This document shows, piece by piece, positions 8,407 to 17,521 of a DNA stretch of 64,000 bases. The stretch comes from Parvularcula sp039822105 (lineage in GTDB: Bacteria > Pseudomonadota > Alphaproteobacteria > Caulobacterales > Parvularculaceae). Each line of letters opens with the position of its first letter. Position 1 is the first letter of the stretch. The stretch lies in the NCBI GenBank assembly GCA_039822105.1, contig JBCBMW010000004.1:62001-126000 (forward strand), given 5' to 3'. The notes under the pieces are model-generated. The model was not told the origin of the DNA, did not search any database, and saw only the letters and a list, made by a program, of their open reading frames with translations. A program made the position numbers and the translations under genes.

Positions 8407-9813
8407 ATGTCCTTCACAGCCACCCTGACGAACGCGGTATCGGGGCTCAACGCATCGACGCTCCGGGCAGAGATCCTGTCCTACAACATCGCCAATGCCG
8501 AGACGCCAGGCTACACCCGCAGGTCCGTGACCCTTGAGTCCGCTGTACCAGGCGGTGTGCGGCCCACCACGATCACTGCAGCGAACGCAGGTCTTTCAGA
8601 GTATCGGCTGCTCGATGAGTTCAGCCGGGAAGGGGAGGCGGAGCTTCGCTCGTCGGCGCTCAATCTCATCAACGATGATTTTGGCCAGCCCGGTGACGCT
8701 GACGGTCTTTATGCTGTCTATGGACGCTTTGAGCAGGCGCTTGATGATCTGCGCCTGACGCCAGAGAACGCCTCGGCCCAGCTTGCACTCCTGCAGGCAG
8801 CCCAGGATGTCGCCGACACGTTCGCAACGCTTGATCAGCAGGCGCAAGATATGCGCCTCGCTGCCGATACAGCGATCGACGCCGGCGTGAACACGGTGAA
8901 CAACGCCCTGGCGGAGCTTGAGCTTCTCAACGCCGATGCCGTCCGCCCACGCAGCGTTGGCCTCGACACCATTTCTGAACGCCAGCGCGTCCTTGTGGCC
9001 GAGATTGCCGAGCAGCTCGATATCGAGGTCACCGGCGAGTATGGAGAGGAGCTGACGATCCGCACCAGCGGCGGACTTCTCCTCCTCGGCGATGAGGCCA
9101 AGACACTCGAGTTCAACCGTGCCGGATCGGTCAACTACACAACGACCCTGGCGAGCGGTGCGCTCTCTGGTATCACGGTCGAAGGCGTCGACATCACGCC
9201 GGGCACGGTGCAAGGGATTGGAAGCGGCGAGCTCGCCGCCAACTTCGCCATCCGCGATGCTCTTGGTACAGATTATACTGATCGTCTCAACGCTGCGGCG
9301 CAAGAGCTTGTCGACCGGGTCGAGGCCGCGGACACCACCGCTGCTGGCGGTCTCTTCGCGCTTGAGGCGGGGACGGGAAGCGCGGCCCAACGCATTGGTA
9401 TCAATGCAGCGATCGATCCCGATCAGGGCGGTGAGCTTTACCGCATTCGCGACGGCGTCGGTGCGACCACGGAGGGCCCGGCCGCTGGCGACGGTGTCCT
9501 GGGTCTCCTCAAAACAGGTCTTGAGGAAGCCCGCTCGCTGCCCGCAGCCACCGGTTCGTCAAGCGCGCTCAGCTATGTCGATATGCTCGGTGCGCTGTCG
9601 ACCCAGCTTGGCACCAACGCTGTTCGCGCCACCGGACTCTACGATGCAGCGATCGGGGCACGGAGGAGCGTCGAAGAGGAGGTGATCCGTCAGACCGGTG
9701 TCGATACGGACCGAGAGCTTCAGGACCTTCTCCTTGTCGAGCAAGCCTTCGCCGCCAATGCGCGGGTCATTCAAGCCGCGGACGAGATGCTCCGCCAACT
9801 CCTGGAGATCTAG
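8407..9813 (+). CDS. flgK: Flagellar hook-associated protein FlgK (HAP1)
   Basis: FlgK is the first hook-filament junction protein. The N-terminus carries the axial motif (STLRAEILSYNIANAETPGYTRR, residues 18-40, with NIANAETPGYTRR as core). The C-terminus (DTDRELQDLLLVEQAFAANARVIQAADEMLRQLLEI) is typical. At 468 residues it is on the short side for FlgK, the loss being in the variable outer domain. It starts at ATG and is followed 3 bp later by flgL. Confidence 0.94.
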   Translation: MSFTATLTNAVSGLNASTLRAEILSYNIANAETPGYTRRSVTLESAVPGGVRPTTITAANAGLSEYRLLDEFSREGEAELRSSALNLINDDFGQPGDADGLYAVYGRFEQALDDLRLTPENASAQLALLQAAQDVADTFATLDQQAQDMRLAADTAIDAGVNTVNNALAELELLNADAVRPRSVGLDTISERQRVLVAEIAEQLDIEVTGEYGEELTIRTSGGLLLLGDEAKTLEFNRAGSVNYTTTLASGALSGITVEGVDITPGTVQGIGSGELAANFAIRDALGTDYTDRLNAAAQELVDRVEAADTTAAGGLFALEAGTGSAAQRIGINAAIDPDQGGELYRIRDGVGATTEGPAAGDGVLGLLKTGLEEARSLPAATGSSSALSYVDMLGALSTQLGTNAVRATGLYDAAIGARRSVEEEVIRQTGVDTDRELQDLLLVEQAFAANARVIQAADEMLRQLLEI

Positions 9814-9816
9814 GTC

Positions 9817-10803
9817 ATGTTTCTCGTATCCCCTGATGCGCTGACATCCTCCACCCTGTTTCGTCTGACGACAGATCTTCGGACCCGCCTCGATGAGGCG
9901 ACGGTGGAGCTTGGTACAGGCTATGTGCAGAACCGGACCGAGGCGCTGCGCGGCAACAATGAGGTTCTCCTCCGTGCCCAGGCGATTGTTGACGCGTCGC
10001 AGCCGGAGCTCACCCGCCTGACCGTGATCGAGGGCCGGTACCAGGCCTCCTCCAGCGCTCTTCGCTCGATCAATGAGTTGAGCGGTGAGGCCGCTCGTTC
10101 CGCCCAAGCCGCACAAGAAACTGCAGGCGATATCGGCCAAGACGTGGCGGCCAGCGAGGCCCGCTCGGTTCTTTCGTCAGTTCTCTCGACCCTGAACACC
10201 CAGTTCGGTGGCCGGTCCTTGTTCGCCGGTGACGCGGGCATCGGCGCAGCTGTCACCGATGTCGATAGCTTCATTGCATGGGCGGATGGCCTCATCGCCG
10301 GTGCAGGGGACGCAGCCGCCCAGCGCGCTATTCTCGACACGGAGTTTGCAGCAGGTGGTCAGTCCGACACCGTGGTCTATTCCGGCGGTACGCAACTCGC
10401 GGATCTTGATCTTCCCGGCGGCGGCGCGGTCGATGCTCTTCCGACAGCGGACAATGACGCGATCCGAGAGCTGCTGAAGGGTCTGGCTATGGTCGCGATC
10501 AACGACACTGTGGCTCCTGACGAGCGTGAGCAATGGCTGAGTGATGGCGCGTCGGTGATCCAGACAGCGCGGGATGACCTCACCGCCGTCGAAGCATCGC
10601 TTGGTATCTCACAAAGCGCGATCGAGCGCGCTATCGACCGTCAGGACCAGATCCTGTTCGATGCACAAACGACCATCGATAGCCTCATCGGTGTCGACCC
10701 CTTTGAATCGGTGTCAGAGACCCAGTCGCTCGAAGCGCGCCTTCAGGCTCTTTACACCGTGACCGGACGAACAGCAGCCCTAAGATTGACGAACTTCCTC
10801 TGA
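9817..10803 (+). CDS. flgL: Flagellar hook-associated protein FlgL (HAP3)
   Basis: FlgL is the second hook-filament junction protein, a flagellin homologue. Residues about 8-140 form the flagellin-type N-terminal D0/D1 region (LTTDLRTRLDEATVELGTGYVQNRTEALRGN). The C-terminus repeats the heptad pattern (SLEARLQALYTVTGRTAALRLTNFL). At 328 residues its length is normal. Position directly after flgK distinguishes it from flagellin. It overlaps the flgI start by 1 nt (TGATG). Confidence 0.92.
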   Translation: MFLVSPDALTSSTLFRLTTDLRTRLDEATVELGTGYVQNRTEALRGNNEVLLRAQAIVDASQPELTRLTVIEGRYQASSSALRSINELSGEAARSAQAAQETAGDIGQDVAASEARSVLSSVLSTLNTQFGGRSLFAGDAGIGAAVTDVDSFIAWADGLIAGAGDAAAQRAILDTEFAAGGQSDTVVYSGGTQLADLDLPGGGAVDALPTADNDAIRELLKGLAMVAINDTVAPDEREQWLSDGASVIQTARDDLTAVEASLGISQSAIERAIDRQDQILFDAQTTIDSLIGVDPFESVSETQSLEARLQALYTVTGRTAALRLTNFL

Positions 10804-11897
10804 TGCGATCATTCCTCTTCTGCTTCATCGTCTTCGTTCTTGGCTTGATGCCTGCCGCGGCCCAATCCGTGAGGCTCAAGGATCTTGTCGATATTGAAGG
10901 GGTGAGGGGGAACGATCTCATTGGCTACGGCATCGTCGTTGGCCTTGGCGGTACCGGCGATACGCTGAGGAACTCGCCCTATACGGAGGAGGCGCTTTCG
11001 AGCCTTCTGGAGCGTCTCGGCGTCAACGTTCAAGACGAGCGTTTCCGTCCGGACAATATCGCAGCGGTCATCGTCACCGCGACGCTTCCACCTTTCGCAC
11101 GGCGAGGCAGCACAGTGGATGTCGCGGTCAGTTCCATCGGCGATGCCCGCAGCCTTCAGGGCGGGCTTCTCGTCATGACACCCCTTCTGGGTGCGGACAA
11201 TGAAGTTTACGCCGTGGCGCAGGGCCCTCTCGTGGTCGGTGGGTTCGCCGCTGAGGGGCAGGCAGGCGCTGCGCAACAAAGCACCCAGACGATTGGTACC
11301 ATCGCTGGCGGTGCACGGATCGAGCGCGAAGTCCCCTTCAGTTTCGAAGACATGCAAGAGATCCGCCTCGCCCTGCGCGATCCCGACTTTACCACCGCCG
11401 GCCGCATTGAGGGTCTCCTCAATGTCGCCTTCTCTGGCGCCCCGGCGCAGATGACTGACGCGGGTACGGTCGTTGTGGACGCAAGCATGACCGGCCTTGC
11501 GCCCGCCCATCTGATCGCCAATATCGAAGGCATGATGCTCGAGCCCGATCGGCGCGCGCGCGTGGTGATTGATCAGCGTTCGGGCACGATCGTTCTGGGT
11601 TCAGATGTTCGCATCGCCCCAGTCGCCGTCGCCCAGGGTGCACTGACGATCCGAGTGACAGAAACACCGGTGGCGGTCCCCGCCGCGCCGTTCTCAGAAG
11701 GCTCGCCAGTCGTCCTGCCGCGAACCGATATCGATGTCTTCCAACCTGGCGGTGTCGCGCCGCTCCAGTCAGGGGCATCCCTCCGCGATCTTGTGGAAGG
11801 CCTCAATGCGCTCGATGTGCCGCCGCGCGACATGGTTGAGATTTTCGAGGCCTTGAAAGCCGCTGGCGCGCTTCACGCAGAAATCGTCCTGCAATAG
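10803..11897 (+). CDS. flgI: Flagellar P-ring protein FlgI
   Basis: FlgI forms the periplasmic P ring around the flagellar rod. The 364-residue precursor has a Sec signal peptide (about residues 1-20, ending AAAQS). The mature start is the conserved VRLKDLVDIEGVRGNDLIGYGIVVGLGGTGD region. The C-terminus (LRDLVEGLNALDVPPRDMVEIFEALKAAGALHAEIVLQ) is diagnostic. flgA and flgH, its usual partners, are not in the window. It is the last gene of this flagellar block. Confidence 0.97.
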   Translation: MRSFLFCFIVFVLGLMPAAAQSVRLKDLVDIEGVRGNDLIGYGIVVGLGGTGDTLRNSPYTEEALSSLLERLGVNVQDERFRPDNIAAVIVTATLPPFARRGSTVDVAVSSIGDARSLQGGLLVMTPLLGADNEVYAVAQGPLVVGGFAAEGQAGAAQQSTQTIGTIAGGARIEREVPFSFEDMQEIRLALRDPDFTTAGRIEGLLNVAFSGAPAQMTDAGTVVVDASMTGLAPAHLIANIEGMMLEPDRRARVVIDQRSGTIVLGSDVRIAPVAVAQGALTIRVTETPVAVPAAPFSEGSPVVLPRTDIDVFQPGGVAPLQSGASLRDLVEGLNALDVPPRDMVEIFEALKAAGALHAEIVLQ

Positions 11898-11903
11898 GGC
11901 GCT

Positions 11904-11938
11904 GGTCATGACCGGACCAGGGGTGCCCGGCCATGACC
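11904..11938 (+). terminator. Hairpin after flgI, possible transcript end
   Basis: An inverted repeat GGTCATG-A-CCGG / CCGG-C-CATGACC (11 pairs, one mismatch, 11-nt loop) begins 6 bp after the flgI stop. It lacks a T-tract, so it is not a classical intrinsic terminator. It may mark the 3' end of the flagellar mRNA. The rest of the 267-bp gap to hisS shows no supportable gene. Confidence 0.35.
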
Positions 11939-12164
11939 TTGCCCGCAGGGGACGGGGCGCGACGATCGTCAGGGAGGGCCGGACGACCGCCGCAGCAAAC
12001 GCCACAGGGATCACGGCGGCTTGCAACATCGTGGTAGGCGACCGCGGCTCGGCTGGCCTATGACAGAAATGGCCAACACCGGACGAATGTCGCGCTTTTT
12101 GCAGCTCTAAGAACCACGCCGCGATGGCTTGGCAAAGGGTGGTGCGCGCCGCTAACCGCGCCTG

Positions 12165-13604
12165 ATGGCAAAGAAGAACAAAGTGTTTCGGCCCAAGGCG
12201 CGCAAGGCCCGCGGGTTTCCTGATCGGACCGGTGCGGAGCTGATCGCCGAACGGTTGATGCTTGAGCGCATCGGCGGCGTCTATGAGAGCTACGGTTTCG
12301 CGCCGCTCTCCACCCCGGCCTTTGAGTACACCGACGCGCTGGGGAAGTTTCTGCCTGACGTGGACCGGCCAAACAGCGGGGTCTTTTCGCTGCAGGACGA
12401 TGACGAGCAGTGGTTGAGCCTGCGTTATGATCTGACGGCGCCGCTCGCCCGTTTTGTCGCTGAGAACATGGATGCGCTGCCGCGGCCATACCGGCGTTAT
12501 GCGGTGGGTTCTGTCTGGCGGAATGAAAAGCCGGGGCCGGGGCGCTTCCGGGAGTTCACCCAGATCGACGCGGACGCCTGTTTCGCGCCGCCGCCCCATG
12601 CCGATGCTGAGATCATCATGATGTTCGCTGATGCCCTCTCGGCGGCTGGGATCGACGAGAGCGATGTCGAGATCCGGCTCTCCTCACGCAAGGTGATGAC
12701 GGGACTGCTCGAGGTGATCGGTCTGCCCCCGGAGGATCAGGGTAAGTCGGGCACTGTTCTGCGTGCGATGGATAAATTTGATCGCCTTGGCGCGGATGGC
12801 GTCGCGCTCCTTTTGGGAGATGGGCGGAAGGACGAGAGCGGCGACTTCACCGAGGGGGCCATGCTCGAGCCTGGCCAGATCGACGCCGTTTTGAAGTTCA
12901 TGGAGGGCGGGGATATGTCCGCCTCGCTGGCTGGCAACAAGGCGGGGGAGGAAGGTACGGCGGAGCTTCACGCTATCGTCTCGACCCTGACGGAGATGGG
13001 CTATGGTGGCCGAGTGAAACTCGATCCGTCTGTGATCCGCGGCCTCGATTACTACACCGGGCCGGTGTTCGAGGCTGCCCTGACCTTCGACGTGGAAAAT
13101 GAAAAAGGGCAGACCGTGCAGTTCGGCTCGGTCGGCTCTGGTGGACGATATGATGGTCTCATTGCACGGTTCAAAGGACAGGAAGTGCCATCGGTCGGAT
13201 GCTCCGTGGGCGTCAGCCGCCTGCTGACAGCGCTGAAATCGAGATCGGCGTTGCCTGAGCCTTTGGCGCCCGTGGTTGTGCTCGCGCTCGAAGAGGCGGA
13301 GATGCCGCGTTATCACCGCATGGCCAAGGCGCTTCGTTCAGAAGGCGTTGCTGCTGAGGTCTATCTCGGCGGTGCCGGGATGAAGGCGCAGATGCGGTAC
13401 GCGGATAAACGCGGCGCACCGATTGTCGTGATCTGCGGCGAAGATGAGCGGACAGCCGGGCAGGTGACCATCAAGGACCTGCGCGCCGGGAAAGAGGCCT
13501 CAGCCTCGATTGAGAGCCGGGATCAGTGGACAGAGGAACGACCAGGCCAAGAGACGGTCGCAGAAGACGCCTTTGTGAGGGCTGTGACTGAACGCCTCGC
13601 ATAA
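12165..13604 (+). CDS. hisS: Histidyl-tRNA synthetase HisS
   Basis: Class II synthetase charging tRNA-His. Motif 2 lies at RNEKPGPGRFREF (residues 119-131), the substrate-binding segment RYDLTAPLARF at 87-97, and the histidine signature GLDYYTGPVFE and GGRYDGLIARF follow in the core. The anticodon-binding domain occupies about 370-460. The motif 2 wording (WRNEKPGPGRFR) is the alphaproteobacterial form rather than the RYERPQKGR form of E. coli. It stands alone between flagellar genes and mutL, and ends in a strong terminator. Confidence 0.95.
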   Translation: MAKKNKVFRPKARKARGFPDRTGAELIAERLMLERIGGVYESYGFAPLSTPAFEYTDALGKFLPDVDRPNSGVFSLQDDDEQWLSLRYDLTAPLARFVAENMDALPRPYRRYAVGSVWRNEKPGPGRFREFTQIDADACFAPPPHADAEIIMMFADALSAAGIDESDVEIRLSSRKVMTGLLEVIGLPPEDQGKSGTVLRAMDKFDRLGADGVALLLGDGRKDESGDFTEGAMLEPGQIDAVLKFMEGGDMSASLAGNKAGEEGTAELHAIVSTLTEMGYGGRVKLDPSVIRGLDYYTGPVFEAALTFDVENEKGQTVQFGSVGSGGRYDGLIARFKGQEVPSVGCSVGVSRLLTALKSRSALPEPLAPVVVLALEEAEMPRYHRMAKALRSEGVAAEVYLGGAGMKAQMRYADKRGAPIVVICGEDERTAGQVTIKDLRAGKEASASIESRDQWTEERPGQETVAEDAFVRAVTERLA

Positions 13605-13630
13605 AAAAGGCGGCCAACAGGCCGCCTTTT
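13605..13630. terminator. Bidirectional intrinsic terminator between hisS and CTERM gene
   Basis: An 11-bp perfect stem (AAAAGGCGGCC / GGCCGCCTTTT) with an AACA loop, followed by CTTTTT on the plus strand and a T-run on the minus strand. It sits 1 bp after the hisS stop and 22 bp beyond the end of the convergent gene, so it can end both transcripts. Confidence 0.9.
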
Positions 13631-13651
13631 CTTTTTGATATGTGTCCGAAC

Positions 13652-14362
13652 TTAGCGCTGACGACGGCGGCGGCCAGCAGCAGTCAAAAGCGCAGCGCCG
13701 CCCATCATCAGAGGCAGCGCGCCAGGGACTGGCACTGCGGTGTAGGTGAAGTTGTCGATTGCACCAGAATCAGGAAGCGTGATCTCTAGGCTCGCCAGGT
13801 TTGTCCAGCCAGCAAATGTCAGATCATCAAAGAAGTTCAGGCTGCCGTCATTGTCGAGATCACCCATATAGGTGAACGAGAAATCAGCGATGCCCGTGTT
13901 ATTACCAACTTCGAAACCTTCGAACAGGACGCCCGGTTTCGTGTCGGCCAGCGTGATCGCTTCGAACGTCGTCGGAAGACTAAAGTCAAAGACGAACGTG
14001 CCGCCCGCAGCTTTGTCATCAGGATCCGCGACGATGTCTGTTCCGTCTTGAAGGACAAGATCTTCCGCAATGATCAGGACAAAGCCGAGATCTTCGGTTT
14101 CGTCAGCTTCGCTAGTCGAACCCACTGGAGCGAAATCTGACGCGAGATCCGTGTCACCACCAGTCGGGTTGTTTGTATCAAACAGGATCGCCTGATCTGG
14201 ATTGCCCGGCGAAACAACAGACACGGTTACGCCGCCAGGAAGCGCATTAATCTGCGTACCAGCTGGGCCGAGGCCAGAAAAATCGACAACGGTTTGAGCA
14301 GCGTTTGCGCCGGTCAAACCAAATGCAGCCAACGCTGCGCCTGCAACGAGCAGTTGTTTCAT
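13652..14362 (-). CDS. Exported protein with VPxPA-CTERM-like sorting signal
   Basis: The 236-residue protein has a Sec signal peptide (MKQLLVAGAALAAFGLTGANA). Its C-terminus has the layout of PEP-CTERM/VPLPA-CTERM sorting signals: VPVPGALPLM, a short hydrophobic helix (MGGAALLTAAG) and an Arg cluster (RRRRQR). Such tails are substrates of exosortases. The body is acidic and beta-rich, with no domain I recognise. The start at 14362 is chosen because GGTGAGGGG lies just upstream and the signal peptide begins there; an upstream in-frame ATG adds a non-signal extension. Cargo function is unknown. Confidence 0.75.
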   Translation of the reverse strand: MKQLLVAGAALAAFGLTGANAAQTVVDFSGLGPAGTQINALPGGVTVSVVSPGNPDQAILFDTNNPTGGDTDLASDFAPVGSTSEADETEDLGFVLIIAEDLVLQDGTDIVADPDDKAAGGTFVFDFSLPTTFEAITLADTKPGVLFEGFEVGNNTGIADFSFTYMGDLDNDGSLNFFDDLTFAGWTNLASLEITLPDSGAIDNFTYTAVPVPGALPLMMGGAALLTAAGRRRRQR

Positions 14363-14523
14363 GGGACACCCCTCACCACCTAAAGATGAGATAAAGTACC
14401 GCATTAAGTGCAAAATGTACAGTTGGCGTTTACCTTGCGAGCGATCTTTTTTGCAGTGCGGTAGGCGATTGTGGCTTTGCTGCCACGCTTTGGGCAGCAG
14501 TCGACTCGGTTAATGAGGTCTGA

Positions 14524-16368
14524 ATGTCTCTTGTCGAACCCGTTTCTCTCCCGCAGCGCCGAATCCAGCGCTTACCAGCTGGCGCGGTCAACCGCATTGC
14601 GGCTGGCGAGGTGGTGGAGCGGCCCGCAGCGGCTCTGAAAGAGCTGGTGGAGAACGCGCTCGACGCTGGCGCCACGCGAATCACCGTCGAAATCGATGGC
14701 GGGGGCCGCAAACGAATCGCGGTGACCGATGACGGTTGCGGTATGGGTCCGGACGATCTGCCCCTCGCACTGGAGCGGCATGCCACCTCGAAGCTCTCGG
14801 CGGAGCCCGATGGCGACGTCGATCTTCTTGCGATCGACACGATGGGTTTTCGCGGCGAAGCGCTGCCCTCGATCGGTGCCGTGGCGCGGTTGACGATCAC
14901 CACCCGCGAAATGGGCGGCGAAGGCTGGCAGCTCAAGGTGGCAGGCGGTGTCATCGGTGAGCTGAACCCTGCGCCGTTCGCCGGTACAGGGACGAAAGTG
15001 GAGGTCGATGACCTCTTCTATGCTACTCCAGCGCGGCTCAAGTTCTTGAAAGGCGAACGCGCGGAAAGCTCAGCCTGCGTTGATACGGTGAAGCGGTTGG
15101 CGATGGCGCGGCCGGATGTTGCGTTCAAGCTGATCGCCGATGGACGTCAGCGCTTCTCTTATCGGCAAGAGCCGCCAGGGGCGGAGGGGCATCTCTCACG
15201 CCTTGCCGCGATCATGGGGCGTGACTTCGGCGAGAACGCTGTGCCGGTCAGTCTTGAGCGCGGCGAGGTGGCTCTGTCTGGCTTTGCCGGTGTGCCGACC
15301 TTCAACCGCGGCCTGCCGGATCGCCAATACCTTTTTGTCCGGGGGCGACCTGTCCGTGACAAGCTGATCGTAGGCGCCGTACGCGGGGCGTATGCGGATT
15401 TTCTCGCGCGTGATCGGCATCCGCTTCTTTGCCTGTTCCTCGACATGCCGCCGCAGCTCGTTGACGTGAACGTGCACCCCGCCAAAACCGAGGTCAGGTT
15501 CCGTGATGCGGCGGAGGTTCGCGGCATGATTGTCAGTGGGCTGCGCGCCGCGATCGGAGAAGCCGGACATCGCGCATCCACCACCGTGGCTGGGCAAGCG
15601 ATGCGCGCGGCTGTTGCTGGCAATCCCTTCTCTGGCACGTCGGAGCCGACGCCCCCCGACGCGGTCATCCCGGCCCAGCACGGCTTCGCTGAGCGCCAAA
15701 CCTCCTTCGGTCTTCGACCGACAGCGCGTCCAGCGCCGGTGCCAACCCAAGCCGCCGCTGCGCCTCAACCCACGCCCGAGCCGGAGGACTTTCCCCTTGG
15801 CGCCGCCATGGCGCAGCTTCACGACACCTACATCGTCTCGCAGACGGATGATGGTTTGATCATCGTTGATCAGCATGCCGCGCATGAGCGCTTAGTCTAT
15901 GAGCGGATGAAGGCCGCGGCCGATGGGCAGGCCCCAGCGCGTCAGGCTCTCTTGGTGCCTGAAGTCGTGGAACTGGCCGAAGATGAAGCCTCGGTCGTCC
16001 TTGAGCGGAGGGATGAACTCATCGACTATGGCCTTGTCGTCGAAGACTTTGGCCCCGGCACGATCCTGGTCAGGGAGGTGCCCGCGGTGCTGGGGGATTT
16101 CGACGTCAAAGGCATGGTGAAGGATCTCGCCTGCGATCTTGCGGGACTGGGTCAGGACGTTTCCCTCAAGGACCGGATCGCTGAGACCTTGGGCAATCAC
16201 GCCTGCCGCAACTCGGTGCGCGCCGGGCGTCGTCTCAACACGGAGGAGATGAATGCTCTCCTCCGTCAGATGGAAGCCACGCCCCATTCAGGGCAGTGCA
16301 ACCATGGTCGCCCGACCTATGTCGAGCTCAAGCTGAAAGACGTCGAGCGTCTATTCGGTCGGCGTTAG
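14524..16368 (+). CDS. mutL: DNA mismatch repair protein MutL
   Basis: MutL links MutS recognition to strand incision. The GHKL ATPase motifs are present: ELVENALDAGA (40-50), DDGCGMG and MGFRGEALPSI. A Pro/Ala-rich linker lies at about 395-420. The C-terminal domain has the endonuclease metal site DQHAAHERLVYE from residue 449 and the CNHGRPT motif at 592-598, so this is a nicking MutL, as in bacteria without MutH. At 614 residues length is normal. The 3' end overlaps the convergent phytase gene by 18 bp. Confidence 0.97.
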   Translation: MSLVEPVSLPQRRIQRLPAGAVNRIAAGEVVERPAAALKELVENALDAGATRITVEIDGGGRKRIAVTDDGCGMGPDDLPLALERHATSKLSAEPDGDVDLLAIDTMGFRGEALPSIGAVARLTITTREMGGEGWQLKVAGGVIGELNPAPFAGTGTKVEVDDLFYATPARLKFLKGERAESSACVDTVKRLAMARPDVAFKLIADGRQRFSYRQEPPGAEGHLSRLAAIMGRDFGENAVPVSLERGEVALSGFAGVPTFNRGLPDRQYLFVRGRPVRDKLIVGAVRGAYADFLARDRHPLLCLFLDMPPQLVDVNVHPAKTEVRFRDAAEVRGMIVSGLRAAIGEAGHRASTTVAGQAMRAAVAGNPFSGTSEPTPPDAVIPAQHGFAERQTSFGLRPTARPAPVPTQAAAAPQPTPEPEDFPLGAAMAQLHDTYIVSQTDDGLIIVDQHAAHERLVYERMKAAADGQAPARQALLVPEVVELAEDEASVVLERRDELIDYGLVVEDFGPGTILVREVPAVLGDFDVKGMVKDLACDLAGLGQDVSLKDRIAETLGNHACRNSVRAGRRLNTEEMNALLRQMEATPHSGQCNHGRPTYVELKLKDVERLFGRR

Positions 16369-17373
16369 AACTCGCTCAATCGACCGCCAGTCGACGATCT
16401 TGAAGTTCTGAAGCCCATCGTCGTTGAACCCGTCCTGGGCTACAAAGATGCCCTTCGGATAATCCGGGCCAAGATCAGCGCTTGTCGCGTCAATGCCGTC
16501 GGTTTCGCGGACACCGTCCGCTACCGGACCATCCACAATCTTGAACCGGCCCGCGAGCGCACCCGTCTCGCGGTCATAGGCGGCAAAGCTGTTGTCCCCC
16601 TGCACCGAAGCGAGGAGGTAACCCGAAAGGCGACCAGTTTTGTAAAGCGCGAGGCCTTCAATGTCCGCTTTCAGGCCCGATGCGCCGCCGATCCGATCAA
16701 CGACAACAGGTTCATCCGTGCTCGCTAGGTTGCGCGTATCGAATCTGACAATGCCAAAGGGTTCGAGCCCGACATAAAGGGCATGATGGGCTTCATCAAA
16801 GACGCAGCCCTCCATCTGCACCCCCGGCGCATGGCCGGTGCCGATCCGCTCAGCGCTGAAAGCGCCGTCATAGCGCACCGCATAGACATCGACCTCACCG
16901 GTTTTGTGCGTGATCGCCACCACCGGCGACGGATCTGTACCCAGACAGATGCCATAGGGCTCAGGGGTCGCAGCCGCGAGACGGCCGATCTCTTCGGCGC
17001 CATTTGGACCAATCTGCAAGATACTGAACGTCTGATCACCCCTGTTTGAGGTCACACCGAAGTCGCCGGTCAATGAGCCGATCGTCATCCCTTGTTCGAT
17101 ATCGACATTGTTGGGCCGGGGTAGGGGCAAGAACTGCACCTCTTCGCCAGCGAGATTGTAGGCATAAAGACCAAGCTGCTTGTCAGTACCGAAGATGAGG
17201 CTCTTGTCCGGCGCGTCCGTGTTCACCCAAATCGCCGGGTCGTCGGCGGCGTCATCCTCTGAACTCACGGGCACAGTCTCGCCACTGGGGCGGATCTCGG
17301 CCTTCTCCACCCGCGGTCCAAAGGTTCCGCAAGCGCCCAAGACAAGTGCCGAAAAACGAAGAATTCGTGACAT
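16351..17373 (-). CDS. Beta-propeller phytase-like lipoprotein
   Basis: Likely secreted 3-phytase (BPP/PhyC family) releasing phosphate from myo-inositol hexakisphosphate. The N-terminus is a lipoprotein signal with lipobox LGAC (Cys15). The body has the family hallmarks DDPAIWVNTDAPDKSLIFGTDK-type and NNVDIEQGM blades, EPYGICLG, MEGCVFDE and KADIEGLALY, with acidic residues suited to calcium binding. At 340 residues its length is typical. A GGGGGAG ribosome site precedes the ATG. It diverges from marC and overlaps the mutL end. Confidence 0.85.
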   Translation of the reverse strand: MSRILRFSALVLGACGTFGPRVEKAEIRPSGETVPVSSEDDAADDPAIWVNTDAPDKSLIFGTDKQLGLYAYNLAGEEVQFLPLPRPNNVDIEQGMTIGSLTGDFGVTSNRGDQTFSILQIGPNGAEEIGRLAAATPEPYGICLGTDPSPVVAITHKTGEVDVYAVRYDGAFSAERIGTGHAPGVQMEGCVFDEAHHALYVGLEPFGIVRFDTRNLASTDEPVVVDRIGGASGLKADIEGLALYKTGRLSGYLLASVQGDNSFAAYDRETGALAGRFKIVDGPVADGVRETDGIDATSADLGPDYPKGIFVAQDGFNDDGLQNFKIVDWRSIERVLTPTE

Positions 17374-17430
17374 GAAAGTGGCTCCCCCCGCTGGATGTCG
17401 CGCGCCCGGTAACGGCTTCGTTCGCCGGCG

Positions 17431-17478
17431 TCACCCCTTTCTTTCACCGCATGTGTGGTGTTCGGTGAAAAGGGGTGA
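17431..17478. promoter_or_regulatory. Long hairpin in the phytase/marC divergent region
   Basis: The 15-nt arm GGTGAAAAGGGGTGA (17464-17478) pairs completely with the left arm at 17431-17448, which carries a 3-nt CTT bulge; the loop is 15 nt. It lies 43 bp before the marC start. It could be a structured 5' leader of the marC-glk transcript, an operator, or a terminator for stray transcription. It has no U-tract on either side. Confidence 0.5.
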
Positions 17479-17521
17479 TAGCGCGAGCCCTTCTTCACAT
17501 CACCGCAACAAGGGAGACCCT

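Noticed and set aside
11908..12063. Possible 52-codon gene after flgI
   Set aside because: It begins inside a hairpin, has no ribosome site and has no recognisable motif.
17180..17521. N-terminal extension of marC
   Set aside because: It would run through the divergent phytase start and the hairpin; ATG 17522 has a good ribosome site and the family N-terminus.
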